Source: Palaemon carinicauda (taxonomy: Eukaryota > Arthropoda > Malacostraca > Decapoda > Palaemonidae). Taken from it: DNA of 64,000 nucleotides. The notes beneath the pieces are model-generated. The model was not told the origin of the DNA, searched no databases, and saw nothing but the letters and a program-made list of their open reading frames with translations. Position 1 is the first letter of the stretch; every line of letters begins with the position of its first letter. Positions 52,902 through 64,000 of this stretch are shown one piece after another. The translations under genes and the position numbers were made by a program. The DNA is taken from the NCBI RefSeq assembly GCF_036898095.1, contig NC_090726.1, positions 40,083,483-40,147,482 of the forward strand. The letters run 5' to 3'.

Positions 52902-54980
52902 CTGAGAAGTCTTCCTAAATAGATACATTATTGGAACTCTTGGTGAATAATCAACATTTTTCAAAGCATTGGATTCAACGAAGTGTCCTGGTAAAATTTG
53001 TTTGTAGGCAATGGGTGAGATCAGTTGTAAATGTCGGCTAGTACTGAAAAATATTGACGAGGATGACACGGAAGTGTTCTTGATACGAACCTCTACTGGG
53101 ATCGTCTTAACTAGTAGAAATGCTATCTGTGGGTATAAGTATTGAATGCTTGGTGTAACTGAAGCATCCTGGGGATTTCATAATGTAGGAGGGAAGCAAG
53201 GTATCTGCCAATATCTTGACCAGTAGCTTGTACTTGGTCTAACTTGAAACTTATCTCTGAAAGCAGGAATATGACAAGGGCAGCTGGTAACATTCTGACC
53301 ATGAGTGGTTGTGTTATCTTGCAAAAGAGTAGCACTGGAAGTAGGAGCATGAGCTCCTGTATTTTGTACCAAAATCCATTCCTTGGAAGAGGAGGATTAG
53401 GTGCAATAAAGCAGATGAGTGGTGTTTGTTCTTGAAACTCCATTTAAACAGTTGTCTTGTGCTTCAGTATCTAAATGCTCTTCCTTTTGGAGGGGCACAG
53501 GAAGAAAAAGAGAGCAGATGAGGTGATGGGGGAAGGTGAGGGCTTATGCCTTGGTTCCCTCAGTTAAACGTCTAAAAAAGTAGTAAAGGGTAGCTCAATT
53601 CCTTCCTGTCGCCAGTAAGCATCCTCGGTTCCAAGAGGAGCTGAAACTTCTGCCCTCAAAGGGATTTGGCATTTCAATGACAGTAGAGCATGCAGAGTGG
53701 TTAAGAGAGGTTACCTACTAAGACTAAAACACAAGTTTGACTGGAAACTTCCTTGTCGCGCTCTGATCCTGAAGTGAGGATTCCATGCTGAATATCAGCC
53801 TTAGAGCACCTGAAAGCTCAATATGCTCATGAAGTCGTGCTACGTCGGCTGAATGGATGTATGTGACTGGTGCCTTGCTACTTGAACATTCTGTTCCCTA
53901 AGTGTAGGTGGTTTTGGTGAGTTTAACAGCTCTGCTGTCCCCCGTCTAAGTAATAACTGGCCTGTACATTTAACAAACTTGTTTTTCTTAATGTGGTACG
54001 TACAGCCGTTAACCTGGACAAGCTGTTTTTTTTTAATGTGGTATGTATAACAATTAACTGGTCTCTGTTAGGACTGGTCAGCTAGGACCAGGAGAGAAGA
54101 TTGTCTCACTCAGCACAATCCCCCAAGATCCTGCTGCTGAGTTGCCTTCTACCTTGAAGTCTTCTGGAATTCTCAGAAGGAAATGGGACAGTGTGTTAAC
54201 CAACTCCTGATGAAGGCGCTTGCGCACTCCCTTGTGAGACAGATTACTGGAGGAAGCTACAGACTGAAACAACTCGGTGTTGAGTGTGGTTGCTTCTACG
54301 TACTGCTCCCGGCATATTCTGGTTCTTGATAAGTTCTGTCCTTGGAGTGGTACATACCCTTTGCGTGTTTGTAGGGAGGACATTAGAAATGCACTGCTAC
54401 ATTTATGTCATTTCAGACAACCTTTTCTTCTTTGGTGAAGTAGCAAAATTTGTTTACCTTTGCTAATGAGTTGGCAATTAACACTGCTATTGGAGAAGTA
54501 TAAGAAAGACTTTCAATCCTGTCTGAAAAGGAATTGTGAGCTCAATTATGAGTGCCAGTTCTACAAAGAGAAAAGCAGAAGACTGGAAAAAGACCAGCAT
54601 CGTAGGCTCAACCCAGGCCCTTCAATTCTGCTAACAAATTCCAAAATCCAAATTCCCTCATGATGGTAGAAGGCAAGAACAACCTTTCCAGGCAGATGCT
54701 TAATTCAAAAGTATTTTGGGATTATTCCAGAGGAGGAAGCTGTTAGGAAGCAAACTTAATGGAGGTTAGGGTTCTGACTTCTTTCACAAAGGCAAAAACC
54801 CTCAACGATAAATACCTTTAGGTTGGGGTTGCCTCCACTTTGCTCAGTGGGGACTGTGCTTAATCTCAAACAGTGTGGGCTGGTCGTATATATCCAAACC
54901 CCCTCCTTGACGAAAATTATTTCAAGTAAAAAAGTTTGACAGCAAATTTCTGGAAAAGAGAGCCAAAGAGAAATGCAGAT
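52902..54980. other. Unresolved degenerate sequence
   Basis: Frames of 60-106 codons occur on both strands without a recognisable family. GC content and length suggest a decayed retroelement, possibly the 5' half of the one below. Confidence 0.3.
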
Positions 54981-54982
54981 TT

Positions 54983-55830
54983 ATGAAATTCCAGGGCAGG
55001 CTCTTCAATGTCCTGAAGAAGGACTTCTCTGAGGGAAGGGGGATCCTCGACGCATTTTCTCGACAAACAAATTGGATTCAATGTTTTCAAGATGATAACC
55101 ATAGTGCAAGTCTGCCAGTAAATACACCAAGTGGCTTGGACCTGTACTTTAGATATCCAAGGAACATACTGGTATGTCCTCATTGCTAAGCTCTTTCAAT
55201 CTTGCCATGGGTTTTAGCTCTAAATAAGTTCGTACATGTTCAGAGTACACTACAGTATAGTAATGCCATTAGTCTTCACTTTAGCTCTAAGGGTGTTCAT
55301 AATACTAGCCAATCAGTGATCAAACTACTGCTGTTGCAGGGAGTTCAGATCATTATTTGTTTAATCAACTGTCTAGTCTGGGCAGAGACGAGATGATTAT
55401 GCCTCGCATACACTAATCCTGTCCTTTGATTTCTTCAGGAACTAATATTTCCGATCAACTATGCAAAATCAAGATTAGTTTCAGAGAGGATTCTCAAATG
55501 TTTAGGTCTTTGCCAGAACATATCAAAATCCATCCTAGGTCTTCCCAAGACTTTTCGGAAGAGAATTGTATGCATGCTCAATATTTTTTGGAGTTCTTTT
55601 GCCTTCAGATGGCAACTGGAAAGGGTCTTCGAGAGAGGAGGATCATGTTCAAGAACCTTGAATACAGTGATTCTTCCAATTATGAATCTCCTTTGAATGA
55701 TATGTTTTTCAAATGCCTTAGTCCATCCCCCAGGCCCTTTAAACTTACAAACCTGAGTCTCTTGTATGAGTGTCCTCCCTTTATCGGCCCTCTTGATTCT
55801 AAAGCCGAAGGTCTAAAGTGATTAGACTCG
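54983..55830 (+). pseudogene. Possible DIRS-type RT fragment
   Basis: ILDAFSRQTNWIQCFQDDNH and SLPVNTPSGLDLYFRYPRN recall a DIRS RT from the LDLSxLN motif to the motif A area, but with changes at key positions. A second open stretch (55426-55821) has no clear match. This is tentative. Confidence 0.3.
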
Positions 55831-55995
55831 TCAAGGTGGTAATTGATTGGATCCCCCTCACCAACCTGTTGCTGTATTACCTTGTTAATGATTTAACATT
55901 TGGTTCTGATTGTACTGTACTGGATAATGTTTATGATTAAAATTATTTTATATCCAAGAATAGTACTAATTACAGTACTTTATTTAAAAAATTTG

Positions 55996-57335
55996 GTATT
56001 ATTACTGTTGTCGTCGGCGCCCACTCGTGTCCGAGTATTGGGTTCTGTCGTTAGCCATCAGCCTCCTATCTGTGGGGTGGGTGCTTATGCCTGATGTGGC
56101 TGTTAAGTCCTAGTCTGTGGTGGAAGAGTCGCGGACAGTGTTCACAAGGGAGGGTAGGTGGTGGGCGGGGCTGTTCTAATTGCTCTCTCCTTCTTCTCCT
56201 CCTAGCCTCCTCATTTTGTCTCCTCCTCTCCTCGAAGTCCACGGTGCCATGGTGTACTGTACTACTCCAGGTTTTCCTGTCCCTGGCTGTTTCTTCCCAT
56301 GAGGAAGGATCGATGTCAGTTAGAGCCAGGGTGCGCTTTAGTTGATCTTTATAGCGCATTTTCGGAGCTCCTCGTGGTCTGGTGCCCTGGGTCAGTTCTC
56401 CGTAGAATATTTTCTTTGGGAGCCTAGCTGGATCCATCCTATGCACGTGTCCTATCCAGCGGAGGCGGTGGTGGATGATGGTGGCCTCCACGCTGGTCAG
56501 CGAGGCACGTTCTAAGACTTCAATGTTGGTGGTGTGGCTCTCCCAGGGGATTTTCAAGATCTGCCTCAGTTTCATTTGTTGGAAGCGTTCTAGGATTTTA
56601 ATATCGTTTCTATATAGCGTCCATGTTTCACATGCATACAGGAGCGTGGAGAGGACTACTGCCCTGAACACCATTATTTTGGTGGTCAATGTCAGTGCGT
56701 GGTTGTTAAATACGCGGCAGTTGAGTCGGCCAAAGGCGGAGTGGGCTGCCCTGATCCTGTTCTCCACGTCCTTTTTGCTTGTGGGAGCTGATGTTAGGAT
56801 GCTCCCTAGGTAGGAGAACTGGTCCACCTGTTCTAACGGTTGGTCATTCACTGTGGTATTGAAGTTGGGGAGCATCAGTCCTGGTGGATGTTGGACGAGG
56901 GTCTTGGTTTTGTCTGAGTTGACTTGCATCCCAAAACGTTCGTAGGCAGAGTTGTATGCATCAGCTAACGACTGCAGGTCCTCTGCCGTCTGACCTGGGG
57001 TGGCATTGTCGTCAGCATACTGCAGTTCTCGCACTGCACACAAGGTGGTCTTGGTTCTGGCGCGGAGTCTAGCGAGGTTGAAAGCGCCTCCATCCATACG
57101 GAAACGTAGGTCGACTGAGGGTGTGTCTGGGGGAATCTCGTTGAGCATTGCTGCGGTGTATAGCGAGAAACACGTCGGGGCCAGAACACAGCCCTGCTTC
57201 AGGCCGCCGTTGATGGGGAATGAGTCTGAAAGAGAGTTCTGGTGGCAGACTCTCCCAACCATTCCGTCATGGAGGGCACGCACCAGCTTGACAAAATCGG
57301 GTGGGCAGCCATATCTTTTGAGGACAGCCCACATG
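55996..57335 (-). mobile_element. 5'-truncated LINE with open RT frame
   Basis: On the minus strand the RT frame is followed by a short 3' UTR that includes AATACTCGGACACGAGTGGG and ends in a CGACGACAACAGTAATAATA tail. Truncation at 57335 is abrupt, as for target-primed insertion. Confidence 0.75.
56066..57334 (-). CDS. LINE reverse transcriptase (C-terminal part) with C2H2 zinc finger
   Basis: 422 uninterrupted codons, lacking the endonuclease and the first RT motifs. Visible features are GGLKQGCVLAPTCFSLY, the catalytic LQYADDNATPGQ (residue about 110), NSDKTKTL, FSYLGSILTS, ACETWTLYRNDIKILERF, RLRWIGHVHRMDPARLPK and, at residues about 398-418, a C2H2 finger (CEHCPRLFHHRLGLNSHIRH followed by KH). 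A C-terminal finger is known in several invertebrate LINE clades and probably helps bind RNA or target DNA. The intact frame suggests a young insertion. It sits in intron 3 of the POLR2M-like gene on the opposite strand. The first residue is not a real start; the protein is truncated at the insertion boundary. Confidence 0.8.
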   Translation of the reverse strand: MWAVLKRYGCPPDFVKLVRALHDGMVGRVCHQNSLSDSFPINGGLKQGCVLAPTCFSLYTAAMLNEIPPDTPSVDLRFRMDGGAFNLARLRARTKTTLCAVRELQYADDNATPGQTAEDLQSLADAYNSAYERFGMQVNSDKTKTLVQHPPGLMLPNFNTTVNDQPLEQVDQFSYLGSILTSAPTSKKDVENRIRAAHSAFGRLNCRVFNNHALTLTTKIMVFRAVVLSTLLYACETWTLYRNDIKILERFQQMKLRQILKIPWESHTTNIEVLERASLTSVEATIIHHRLRWIGHVHRMDPARLPKKIFYGELTQGTRPRGAPKMRYKDQLKRTLALTDIDPSSWEETARDRKTWSSTVHHGTVDFEERRRQNEEARRRRRREQLEQPRPPPTLPCEHCPRLFHHRLGLNSHIRHKHPPHR

Positions 57336-57417
57336 GTTATTACTGTAAAATGGACTTTTTCCTTTAGTTTTTAATAACAAGATATATGTATTTAATAGTG
57401 TAGTAGTAATAGTAGTT

Positions 57418-57461
57418 TCTTTCTTTCTTTCTTTCTTTCTTTTTTTTTTTTTTTTTTTTTA
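57418..57461. repeat. (TTTC)n/poly(T) tract
   Basis: Simple repeat TTTC about six times, followed by about 20 T. Confidence 0.8.
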
Positions 57462-57800
57462 ATTATGTCAAAATTGGGACCAAAATTGGGACCATTACAG
57501 TTACAACCCTTTAACTTGTATTCATATATTTGCTTTTTTGAAGAATTAAAGCACATTATGTGGAGTTAGTACACACATGGTTAATTTATGTTAAAATTAT
57601 TGGGTCTGTCTATAGTAAAGTATTTCAGGATTATTGGTTGTATGTTAAATAAAAAAAAACGTATTACTGTTCTGTAAAACATTTTATTACTTTAATACTG
57701 TAATTAACCTGTATATCTTTAGAACTTGTTAGATTCTGTGATTCCTTTTAGTTATGATGATACTCGAGAATTTTAACATTCCTTTTTATTTACATTGCAG

Positions 57801-57948
57801 AATGGACTGGAAGCCTGACAAATAATTCTGTTGACCATGGAAAAGTTTGTGAAAAGGAGGACCTCTACGAGGACGGAGATGACCTACATCCATTGGAACT
57901 TATGGCCCACCACTCTTCTGTCATTGATCATCGTGAAATTAAATCCAG
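57801..57948 (+). CDS. POLR2M: Exon 3 of the POLR2M/Gdown1-like gene
   Basis: The acceptor TTTACATTGCAG precedes 57801. The first two bases complete the Glu codon started in exon 2. 148 bp encode WTGSLTNNSVDHGKVCEKED, then an acidic stretch (LYEDGDDLHPLELMAHHSSV) and IDHREIKS, ending in AG before a GTTAGGAC donor. This acidic linker is the poorly conserved middle of GRINL1A-type proteins, so it adds little to the family call. Phase and splice sites agree with exons 2 and 4. Confidence 0.65.
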
Positions 57949-58865
57949 GTTAGGACATTTGATATAGTTCTCATTGGAGCCTCTATAACGTTGACAACGC
58001 TTCCAGAAGGCTAAAATTACTACCAGATATTTGCTCAGGCAGAATATATAATGTTTATAATTCGAGTATAAGAAGAGAATAAATCTTCCTTACAGTAAAC
58101 TGTACATGGAATTACAGCGTATGAATTAATGAATCATGTTACCTATTGTATACCTACTGTATACCGTACACCAAAATTAGTATGTGTAATTAACAAGGAA
58201 CTTCTCTAAACCTTTCATTTATATTTTACTTTTTCATAACCCTGGTTAGCCATTCTGGGATATCTTGAAATTTATCTGTTAATCTCTTCCTTAACTATAC
58301 TGCTAAAATCAAATTTGTTTTTATCAGAGCACTATGATTTAGATACCTTTGAAGATTAAGACACTTTAATTTCATACTATACTGTAATGTGTTGTTTCTA
58401 GCTATAGAAAATTTCTTTTAAGTTGATTTTCCCCTGTTAATCACCTGTCTCAAACCAGGCCCTAAGAAGACAAAAGAGGCTATTTTGTGATAGGGGATGG
58501 ATGAAGTTAACCCCTCACACTTTCAACTACTTTTTTAATGATTCAATGAAACATTGTATTTTAAAGGCCTCTGGTTTATATAGATAAGAAAAATTCACAT
58601 TTCTTCTTGAATCTATTTTTATGATAGAGTTGAAGGAATTTCTTTTCCATTACCACCTCTGAGATAAGAAGCGTAGAAGAATTGGATTAAAGTATGAATG
58701 ATAGATATTTTTAATATGATTGCATCAATAGCTAATGCAAAATGGGGAACACTGTATCACCAGAGGGAAGTCTTTTTAAATTTGTTTTATGTATAATGTA
58801 TGTACAGTATTGGTATATGAGTAAAACCTTTTTGTGAATTTTTGTAAATTTAAATTACTTTATAA

Positions 58866-59180
58866 TTAACCCTTTTACCCCCAAAGGGCGTACTGGTACG
58901 TTTCACAAAACTCATCCCTTTACCCCCCTGGACGTATCGGTACGTCCTTGCAAAAAAAATGCTATAAATTTTTTTTTTTTTTCATATTTTTGATAATTTT
59001 TTGAGAAAATTCAGGCATTTTCCAAGAGAATGAGACCAACCTGACCTCTCTATGACAAAAATTAAGGCTGTTAGAGCAATTTAAAAAAAAAAATATACTG
59101 CAAAATGTACTGGGGAAAAAACAACCCCTTGGGGGTTAAGGGTTGGAAATTTCCAAAGAGCCTGGGGGTAAAAGGGTTAA
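58866..59180. mobile_element. piggyBac-type MITE, copy 4
   Basis: TTAA at 58866-58869 and 59177-59180, with the same termini and interior as the other copies. It lies in intron 4 of the POLR2M-like gene. Confidence 0.8.
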
Positions 59181-59509
59181 TGAAGATGTGTAATCATGTC
59201 AATAATAGTGTGATATTTCAGAAAGTTCAAGTTATATTCACAATATTTACTATTTTCACAAAATTATCGTGAAATGTACTTTTTTTTTGTTGCGAGTGAA
59301 TGTCCGCTGCAAATTCCTTTAATGATCATTTTTTAATTTGAAACTAGGGTTATTTAAGGTAATTGATTTAAAAACTGTAGGTTTTATTTATTGACAAGTA
59401 TTGTGAAGAGATATCAAAGAGACTAAATAAGATAGCGACCCATTTATTGAAATTGCAAAGAAATACTGTGATTCTAAAATAATCTCATATGGTGCATATC
59501 GTAAAATAG

Positions 59510-59692
59510 GTTAGCAGAGGATGATCCAGCAAGTGCAATTGCAAGGGAACTTGAACAGTTAGAACTTAGTGATTCTAAGCAGGGAGAAGAAACATTACAA
59601 GACAAACGTCAGTTTGGAGTGAAGAGAGATGAGATGATTCAAAAGAAATATGAGCAAAATGGACCACCGAAAGTTTCCTTCAAACCCTTCAG
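59510..59692 (+). CDS. POLR2M: Exon 4 of the POLR2M/Gdown1-like gene
   Basis: The acceptor GTAAAATAG precedes 59510. G completes an Arg codon from exon 3, and the frame runs LAEDDPASAIARELEQLELS to QFGVKRDEMIQKKYEQNGPP and KVSFKPF, ending in AG before a GTAAGGTTT donor. The M-x-x-K ... KxxFKPFR-like end matches the segment of GRINL1A/Gdown1 that precedes its conserved C-terminal half (the Pol II-binding region). That half must be encoded beyond this exon and is not found before 64000. The joined exons give 217 codons plus two bases. Confidence 0.68.
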
Positions 59693-60304
59693 GTAAGGTT
59701 TTAGTTTTCCATTGTGTACTTTGCAAATTGTTGTATGTTTTCAAGAACCATTATCATTTGATTTGTTCATCATCCTGTCGAGGCATCAGGTGCTGTTCGT
59801 GAAGGTGACTCAAACTAATGATTTTAGTCCAAATTAGAAATAAAGAAACACATTCCTGTTGCATTAACGCCTCTTGAACCCTCGACCAATTTCCTTATCT
59901 ATGTACAGTAATAATGTAAGTTTGTGTAGGAATGGATATTTTTTTTTGTTATGAAGACCTGCAGCTTATGTATTTTTAGGTACTTGCCAAATTCTTTCCA
60001 GTTTCTCCCATAAAAGACAAATTACAGTTTTTATATTTTACCTGTGTATTCTCCAAAGATGGAATAATCATAATTTGTTCCTGCCTGTATGCAAACCTTT
60101 CGTCTTTTTAAATATGTATGTCTTTAAAGCTGGAATGGCTGTTGAAATCGTTAATGAGGTGTTTAAAAACAGGTGGTGAGCACAGGCGAGTAACCCTCCC
60201 ACTGGTTAGTCTTCAAGGATTGCCATCCCTCCTTGCGTTGGCGAGACAGTAGGCTTGTTAGCTAATGATGAACCCTCATAGTCGAGTCCCACTCGACTTG
60301 CCTC

Positions 60305-61750
60305 TTAACAACATGCAACTATGCTCAGATGCATCGAAAGAGGGGAGGGGCGCAGGCCTGGACGACAGGGTCATCTCAAAAGTGTGACTAGAATAAGAAG
60401 CATCTATTTCTTCAATCTCCTGGGACTAGCAGCCTTTTTATCGCTGCAAGCTTTCCAAGAACATTCAGCAGGCTTCTAGTGAGTGTTGCAACAACACCAC
60501 TGTTTTGGCTTACATCTAGCTGTACAAGCTGATGAAGTAGATGCATTTCTGAACTGTATTCCATGCCTGGAAGTTGTCAGCGAATCACATTCCAAGCAAG
60601 AGGAATGGACTAGTAGACACACTTAGTTGCCAAAGGGAAGATTATAGGGTTAGAGTGGTCTTTACATCCTGGTATAATGGAGAAGCTTTTGGTTTAGATG
60701 GGTTATCCAGGGATCGACCTGTTCACCATACAGCTAAACAAGAAGTGCCCAGGGTCTCTTCCAACACCCATGGGATCACTTGGATTGTTATGTCCTTTCT
60801 CTGGACTCGAGTTGAATTGGGTGGCTCCTGGATGGCCTTGCGTCGAATGGTTTCCTGTTCTGCCATGTCAGGATCCCTAAGGAACTTGTTTGACCCTCGC
60901 TGTCCTCGGAAGTGGGCATTCTCAATGATGGAATGTCATAAAGGGATTCTTCTCAAGTCTGATCATCTCTAGACCAGATCACATAGTTCCTCCTCCTCTT
61001 GGCTCGGAGAAGCTCCTCTCATTAGTGGCTGTCAAGGATACGACTCACACTTGAGCATGGTCTTTCAGCAGAAGGGGATAACTTTTTTTTTTCTTTTAAG
61101 AGTTTCCTTCTCATAAGAGTTGCCTATGCTTTGGAGTGGCTTCTAACAGTCTTGCGGTTCTCGGTACTTTGTCCGAGCCTTTGAGAAGGCTTCTGTTAAG
61201 GTTAGGTGCTGAACATGGTCTCTTTCCCTTAGTCTCTCACTCTGACAGGTGTAGGATATTGTTAATCTAGTGCCAGGGCACCAAACTTGGACCCTGCCAG
61301 AGTGTGACCTAGGGTTCGAGCTCTTCTCAGTCACATCTTTACATGAAGCAGAAACTGGCATAGACAAGAGTTTTTTGTGGAACATGAGGGCTCTGCAGTG
61401 CAATCTGAAGAAGACCTGACACCTTGGACCTGAGTGTAGGCAACTCTTCCTTAGCAGACAGACAGAATCAAGAAAAAGTTGGTCTAGAACACAATCTCTT
61501 GGACTTCAGGAGTTGATCCCTAATGCATACACCTAGACTGCTAAGAGTCTAGGTACCAACTAGGACTGACACTTGAGAAATCAGGGGCTAGCCCCCACCC
61601 TTTTCTTCAAGAGGAAGGTGTAGTTGGTAGGGGTTTGAAGGTTGGGGTGTCTATGCAACAGGCCACCTTCATGGCCTTTATTTTACAGGAATACCCACAG
61701 GTCCTTTGACGCCCTAGTGCTTGGTCTTGTGGTGACTGCTTGAACAGAGT
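60305..61750 (+). pseudogene. DIRS family 3, 3' half (RNase H, methyltransferase-like, recombinase)
   Basis: Ordered fragments: QLCSDASKEGRGA (RNase H start, about 60315), HIPSKRNGLVDTLSCQ (RNase H end, about 60590), MEKLLVWMGYPGIDLFTIQL and WVAPGWPCVEWFPVL (methyltransferase-like, about 60677-60870), and a recombinase end near 61645-61745 where ATFMAF and FDALVLGLVVTA follow the FTAHYLQDV ... LDAFSIGPVVATQ pattern of family 2. Many frameshifts. The RT itself and most of the recombinase are unreadable. Confidence 0.55.
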
Positions 61751-61949
61751 TATAGGTAACACGGATCCCTTATGGGATAATAATCATCTATGGTAATGTA
61801 TAGATCCAAGTCTGGAATGGAGGCAGGATCACAGGCTCTTCTCCATTCTTTCTGCCCCTAGCTTTAACTTTGAAAAGCAGAGTCTTTGGTAAGGAAGTAG
61901 GGTCTGCAATACAGCATTACTTGTCATATATTGGTTATCCACACAGCAT

Positions 61950-63647
61950 TCAAACCCTTATCCTTTAATTAGGGAGGTTGATTCAGTGCGAGCTAGAGAT
62001 GATCGTTAAATCTTGGGCAATGAGCATTTATCCAGTGGCGAGGGTGCAGGCCTAGGTGCTCCACCCCCTCTCCCAGCTAGAGAGCTTCACTTTTGATTCA
62101 CCTTCATGTACTGTCAGCTCCTCACCAAACTTTTTCATTTCCTTTTGCAAGAAGTGAATGTGGATGGTTAACTGAATGGAATGGAAGTAAAAAGTTTGTG
62201 TTTGCGGGGGGAAGGGTGGATGTTGCAGCCAGTTTATGGCTAAACGGGCTGTAGATCTACACTACCTCTATGCTTTGTGTAGGGGGTATGAATTTTTACA
62301 GTCATCAGTGTGTGCAGTGTAGGTTGTGGCCTCCTATGCAGTGCCAGGGTTCTCTATTGGCAATACCCATGAAGACACCAATGAAGTCATTCACTGCTTT
62401 TGTCTCCTTTGGGGGTGCTACTGCTTCTGTCTTCCCTGTGCATACGCCCCTGGATCGGTCCCCCGGGGAGTATGTGTCAGGAGCAAGAGTCCTAGGATTT
62501 ACTTCAGTGGTTTTTTTCAGGTTTCAGTGGCATGAGGGTAACCCCTAGTGTTTTCTGCACCATTTTAGAGGCTACGAGCTCTTTACCCATGACTGTACAA
62601 ACTGCTGACAATGAGTTTGACCTCAAGAAGCCAAGGCTATTTCTCCTGCTTCCCCCTGTGCAAATGCCCCAAGTGTTCATGGAGACGCCACTGGTGAAAG
62701 GCTTGTTGGTGCCCCCAGTGTTGGGGAGCTTGGTAGTCCCCCCAAAGCTTAAAATAAGTCCTATAAAGTGACACTGTTCTGCCAGAAATGATGCCATCAC
62801 TGTAGGGCCTTGGCCCTGTAATTGAAGGCCACCAAGGCTAAAGTGCATGTTCCCCCTTTGCCTGGGGTTATCCTGGTCCCCTTCCCCTGTGTCAGTCACC
62901 CCGACCCTTGTGCCTGGGCATGCGCCAGGTGCCGGTATTACTTGTTCCCTTTATTTCTGTGGCTTTGCTTCTGGCCCCACTGGTTGCGGGGTTGCAGAAC
63001 CCTGTGAGTGTGCCTTCCCTGTTTCAGTGTGCCCCAGTGTTGCGGCTCCTTTTGGAGCAATCCGTGTGTTTTCTTCCCCCGGGGGAACGTCACTGTTGCT
63101 GGTCTCTCATCCTCAACCGCTCTGCTTGCAGAACTGGGAGTGAGAGTTAGGAAGAGTAAAGAAGATTGCACATTGTTCTTCCTCATTCGCCTCCTCGTCC
63201 TCTGACCATGATTCTGTTATTTCTTCTTAGTTGAAGAAGAAAAGGAAGAGTTTAAAGAAGTCCAGGAAAGCTAGCTGCAGTTGCAAGGATAGGGCTCCTT
63301 GCAACACCACTAAACTCTTGGGGATGTGCATGGCTCCCGAGTGGCTTCCAATCCCATGGGGCCCGGAACCACAGCTAAGGGTGGGATACAAGGTTGAAAT
63401 GTGACCCAGGGTCCTGCCCCGGATACAGATGTGTACTGCCCTGTACACAGTTGATGGAGGGGCTTCGGCATCTTCCTTGTTCTGGCAAGGGGTTACTAGC
63501 CCAGATTGAGAGGATGGCATTATTTGAGGCTGTCCTTGTGTGCTTTGGAAGACATGTAATGTGGGCCGGAGGAACTATTCCTGTGTTCCTCAAAACACGG
63601 GCCCATGGCTGTCCTGCCTGGTCCTTCATCAGCTCCCAATTACATAT
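61950..63647 (+). mobile_element. DIRS family 3, 5' half (leader and ORF1), interrupted by DIRS-1
   Basis: The leader (CCTTTAATTAGGGAGGTTGA at 61966) and ORF1 remnants (SVFCTILEATSSLPMTVQTA at about 62550, and HCSSSFASSSSDHDSV at about 63170 in another frame) align with 26025-24230 on the minus strand. It stops where the DIRS-1 left end begins at 63648. Confidence 0.6.
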
Positions 63648-64000
63648 TTTTCAATATTAATCTTACCCGATGATCATGTAGCTGTCAACTCTGTTGCCCG
63701 ACAGAAAAATCTAAGGTCGGGATACGCCAGCGATCGCTATACAGGTGGGGGTGTACACAACAGCGCCATCTGTCGAGTAGGTACTCAGGTACTTCTTGTC
63801 AACAAGAACTCAATTTTTCCTCTGTCGTGCCACCGGCAAGACCTACTTGGATACGCTGTTGTTTCTGGAGTTGTTTTTCACGTTTTTGGTGATGTATTCG
63901 CTCTAGATTTTAGCTTTAGCTATTCAGGAACTTTTATCATTAGCTTATCAAGCTTTTTGATTAGATTTGGATTAATTGTTAATGAACTTTGCTAGATTTT
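63648..64000 (+). mobile_element. Left end of a third DIRS family 1 copy
   Basis: It repeats the left end of copy B: TTTTCAATATT, the inverted repeat (63662-63820, here with ACCCGATGATCATGTAGCTG) and the leader. ORF1 should start about 27 bp beyond the window. The GATGATCAT version matches copy A's right repeat better than copy B. Confidence 0.85.

Noticed and set aside
54078..54383. A 101-codon minus-strand protein
   Set aside because: No splice sites or family match; likely chance or decayed repeat.
62847..63205. Secreted or membrane-like small proteins
   Set aside because: These hydrophobic frames lie within the decayed DIRS-3 ORF1; overlapping frames are equally long.

Overview
This window looks like nuclear DNA of a decapod crustacean, most likely a caridean shrimp. 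That is an inference from three things: host exons split by canonical GT-AG introns, an AT-rich background packed with diverged repeats, and several repeat types I associate with decapods (tRNA-derived SINEs, LINE tails, DIRS-like tyrosine-recombinase retrotransposons). Nothing suggests a prokaryote. No species call is possible from the sequence alone.

Two host genes can be assembled. On the minus strand, three exons (22762-22931, 18791-19054, 7207-8583) join in phase 0 into a predicted 599-residue leucine-rich-repeat-like protein. Its last intron, about 10 kb, holds a complete-looking DIRS-like element in the opposite orientation. On the plus strand, four exons (30807-30988, 35048-35187, 57801-57948, 59510-59692) join in compatible phases into the N-terminal 217 codons of a protein resembling POLR2M/Gdown1 (GRINL1A), an RNA polymerase II-associated protein. 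Its third intron is about 22.6 kb and its 3' end lies beyond the window.

Most of the rest is mobile DNA. DIRS family 1 has a degenerate copy A (about 890-5886, RT core deleted), a copy B with all three ORFs open (9371-15851: Cys-rich ORF1, RT-RNase H-methyltransferase-like ORF2, tyrosine recombinase ORF3) and the left end of a third copy (63648 onward). In B the inverted terminal repeats and the internal complementary region (ICR), which is the hallmark of circular-intermediate replication, can be read directly. DIRS family 2 has two pseudogenised copies, C (35423-43502) and D (43695-49540), lying in the same orientation 192 bp apart in the POLR2M-like intron. C carries a 27-bp coding minisatellite and a nested TA-flanked MITE. 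A third, more decayed DIRS-like family leaves pieces at 17305-17960(-), 23465-26025(-), 60305-61750(+) and 61950-63647(+).

Other elements are four TTAA-flanked piggyBac-type MITEs; PIF/Harbinger deletion derivatives that keep the heads of both the transposase and the MADF gene; a Tigger/pogo derivative containing a large foldback; an unassigned 0.9-kb element with about 210-bp inverted repeats; two foldback hairpin MITEs; several LINE fragments, including a 422-codon open RT with a C-terminal C2H2 finger; and a tRNA-derived SINE with internally amplified units. The biology on show is therefore mainly layered insertion of YR retrotransposons and DNA transposons into introns of two ordinary host genes. 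Regions 1-889, 26030-27990, 50330-50958 and 52902-54980 contain nothing I can name with confidence.
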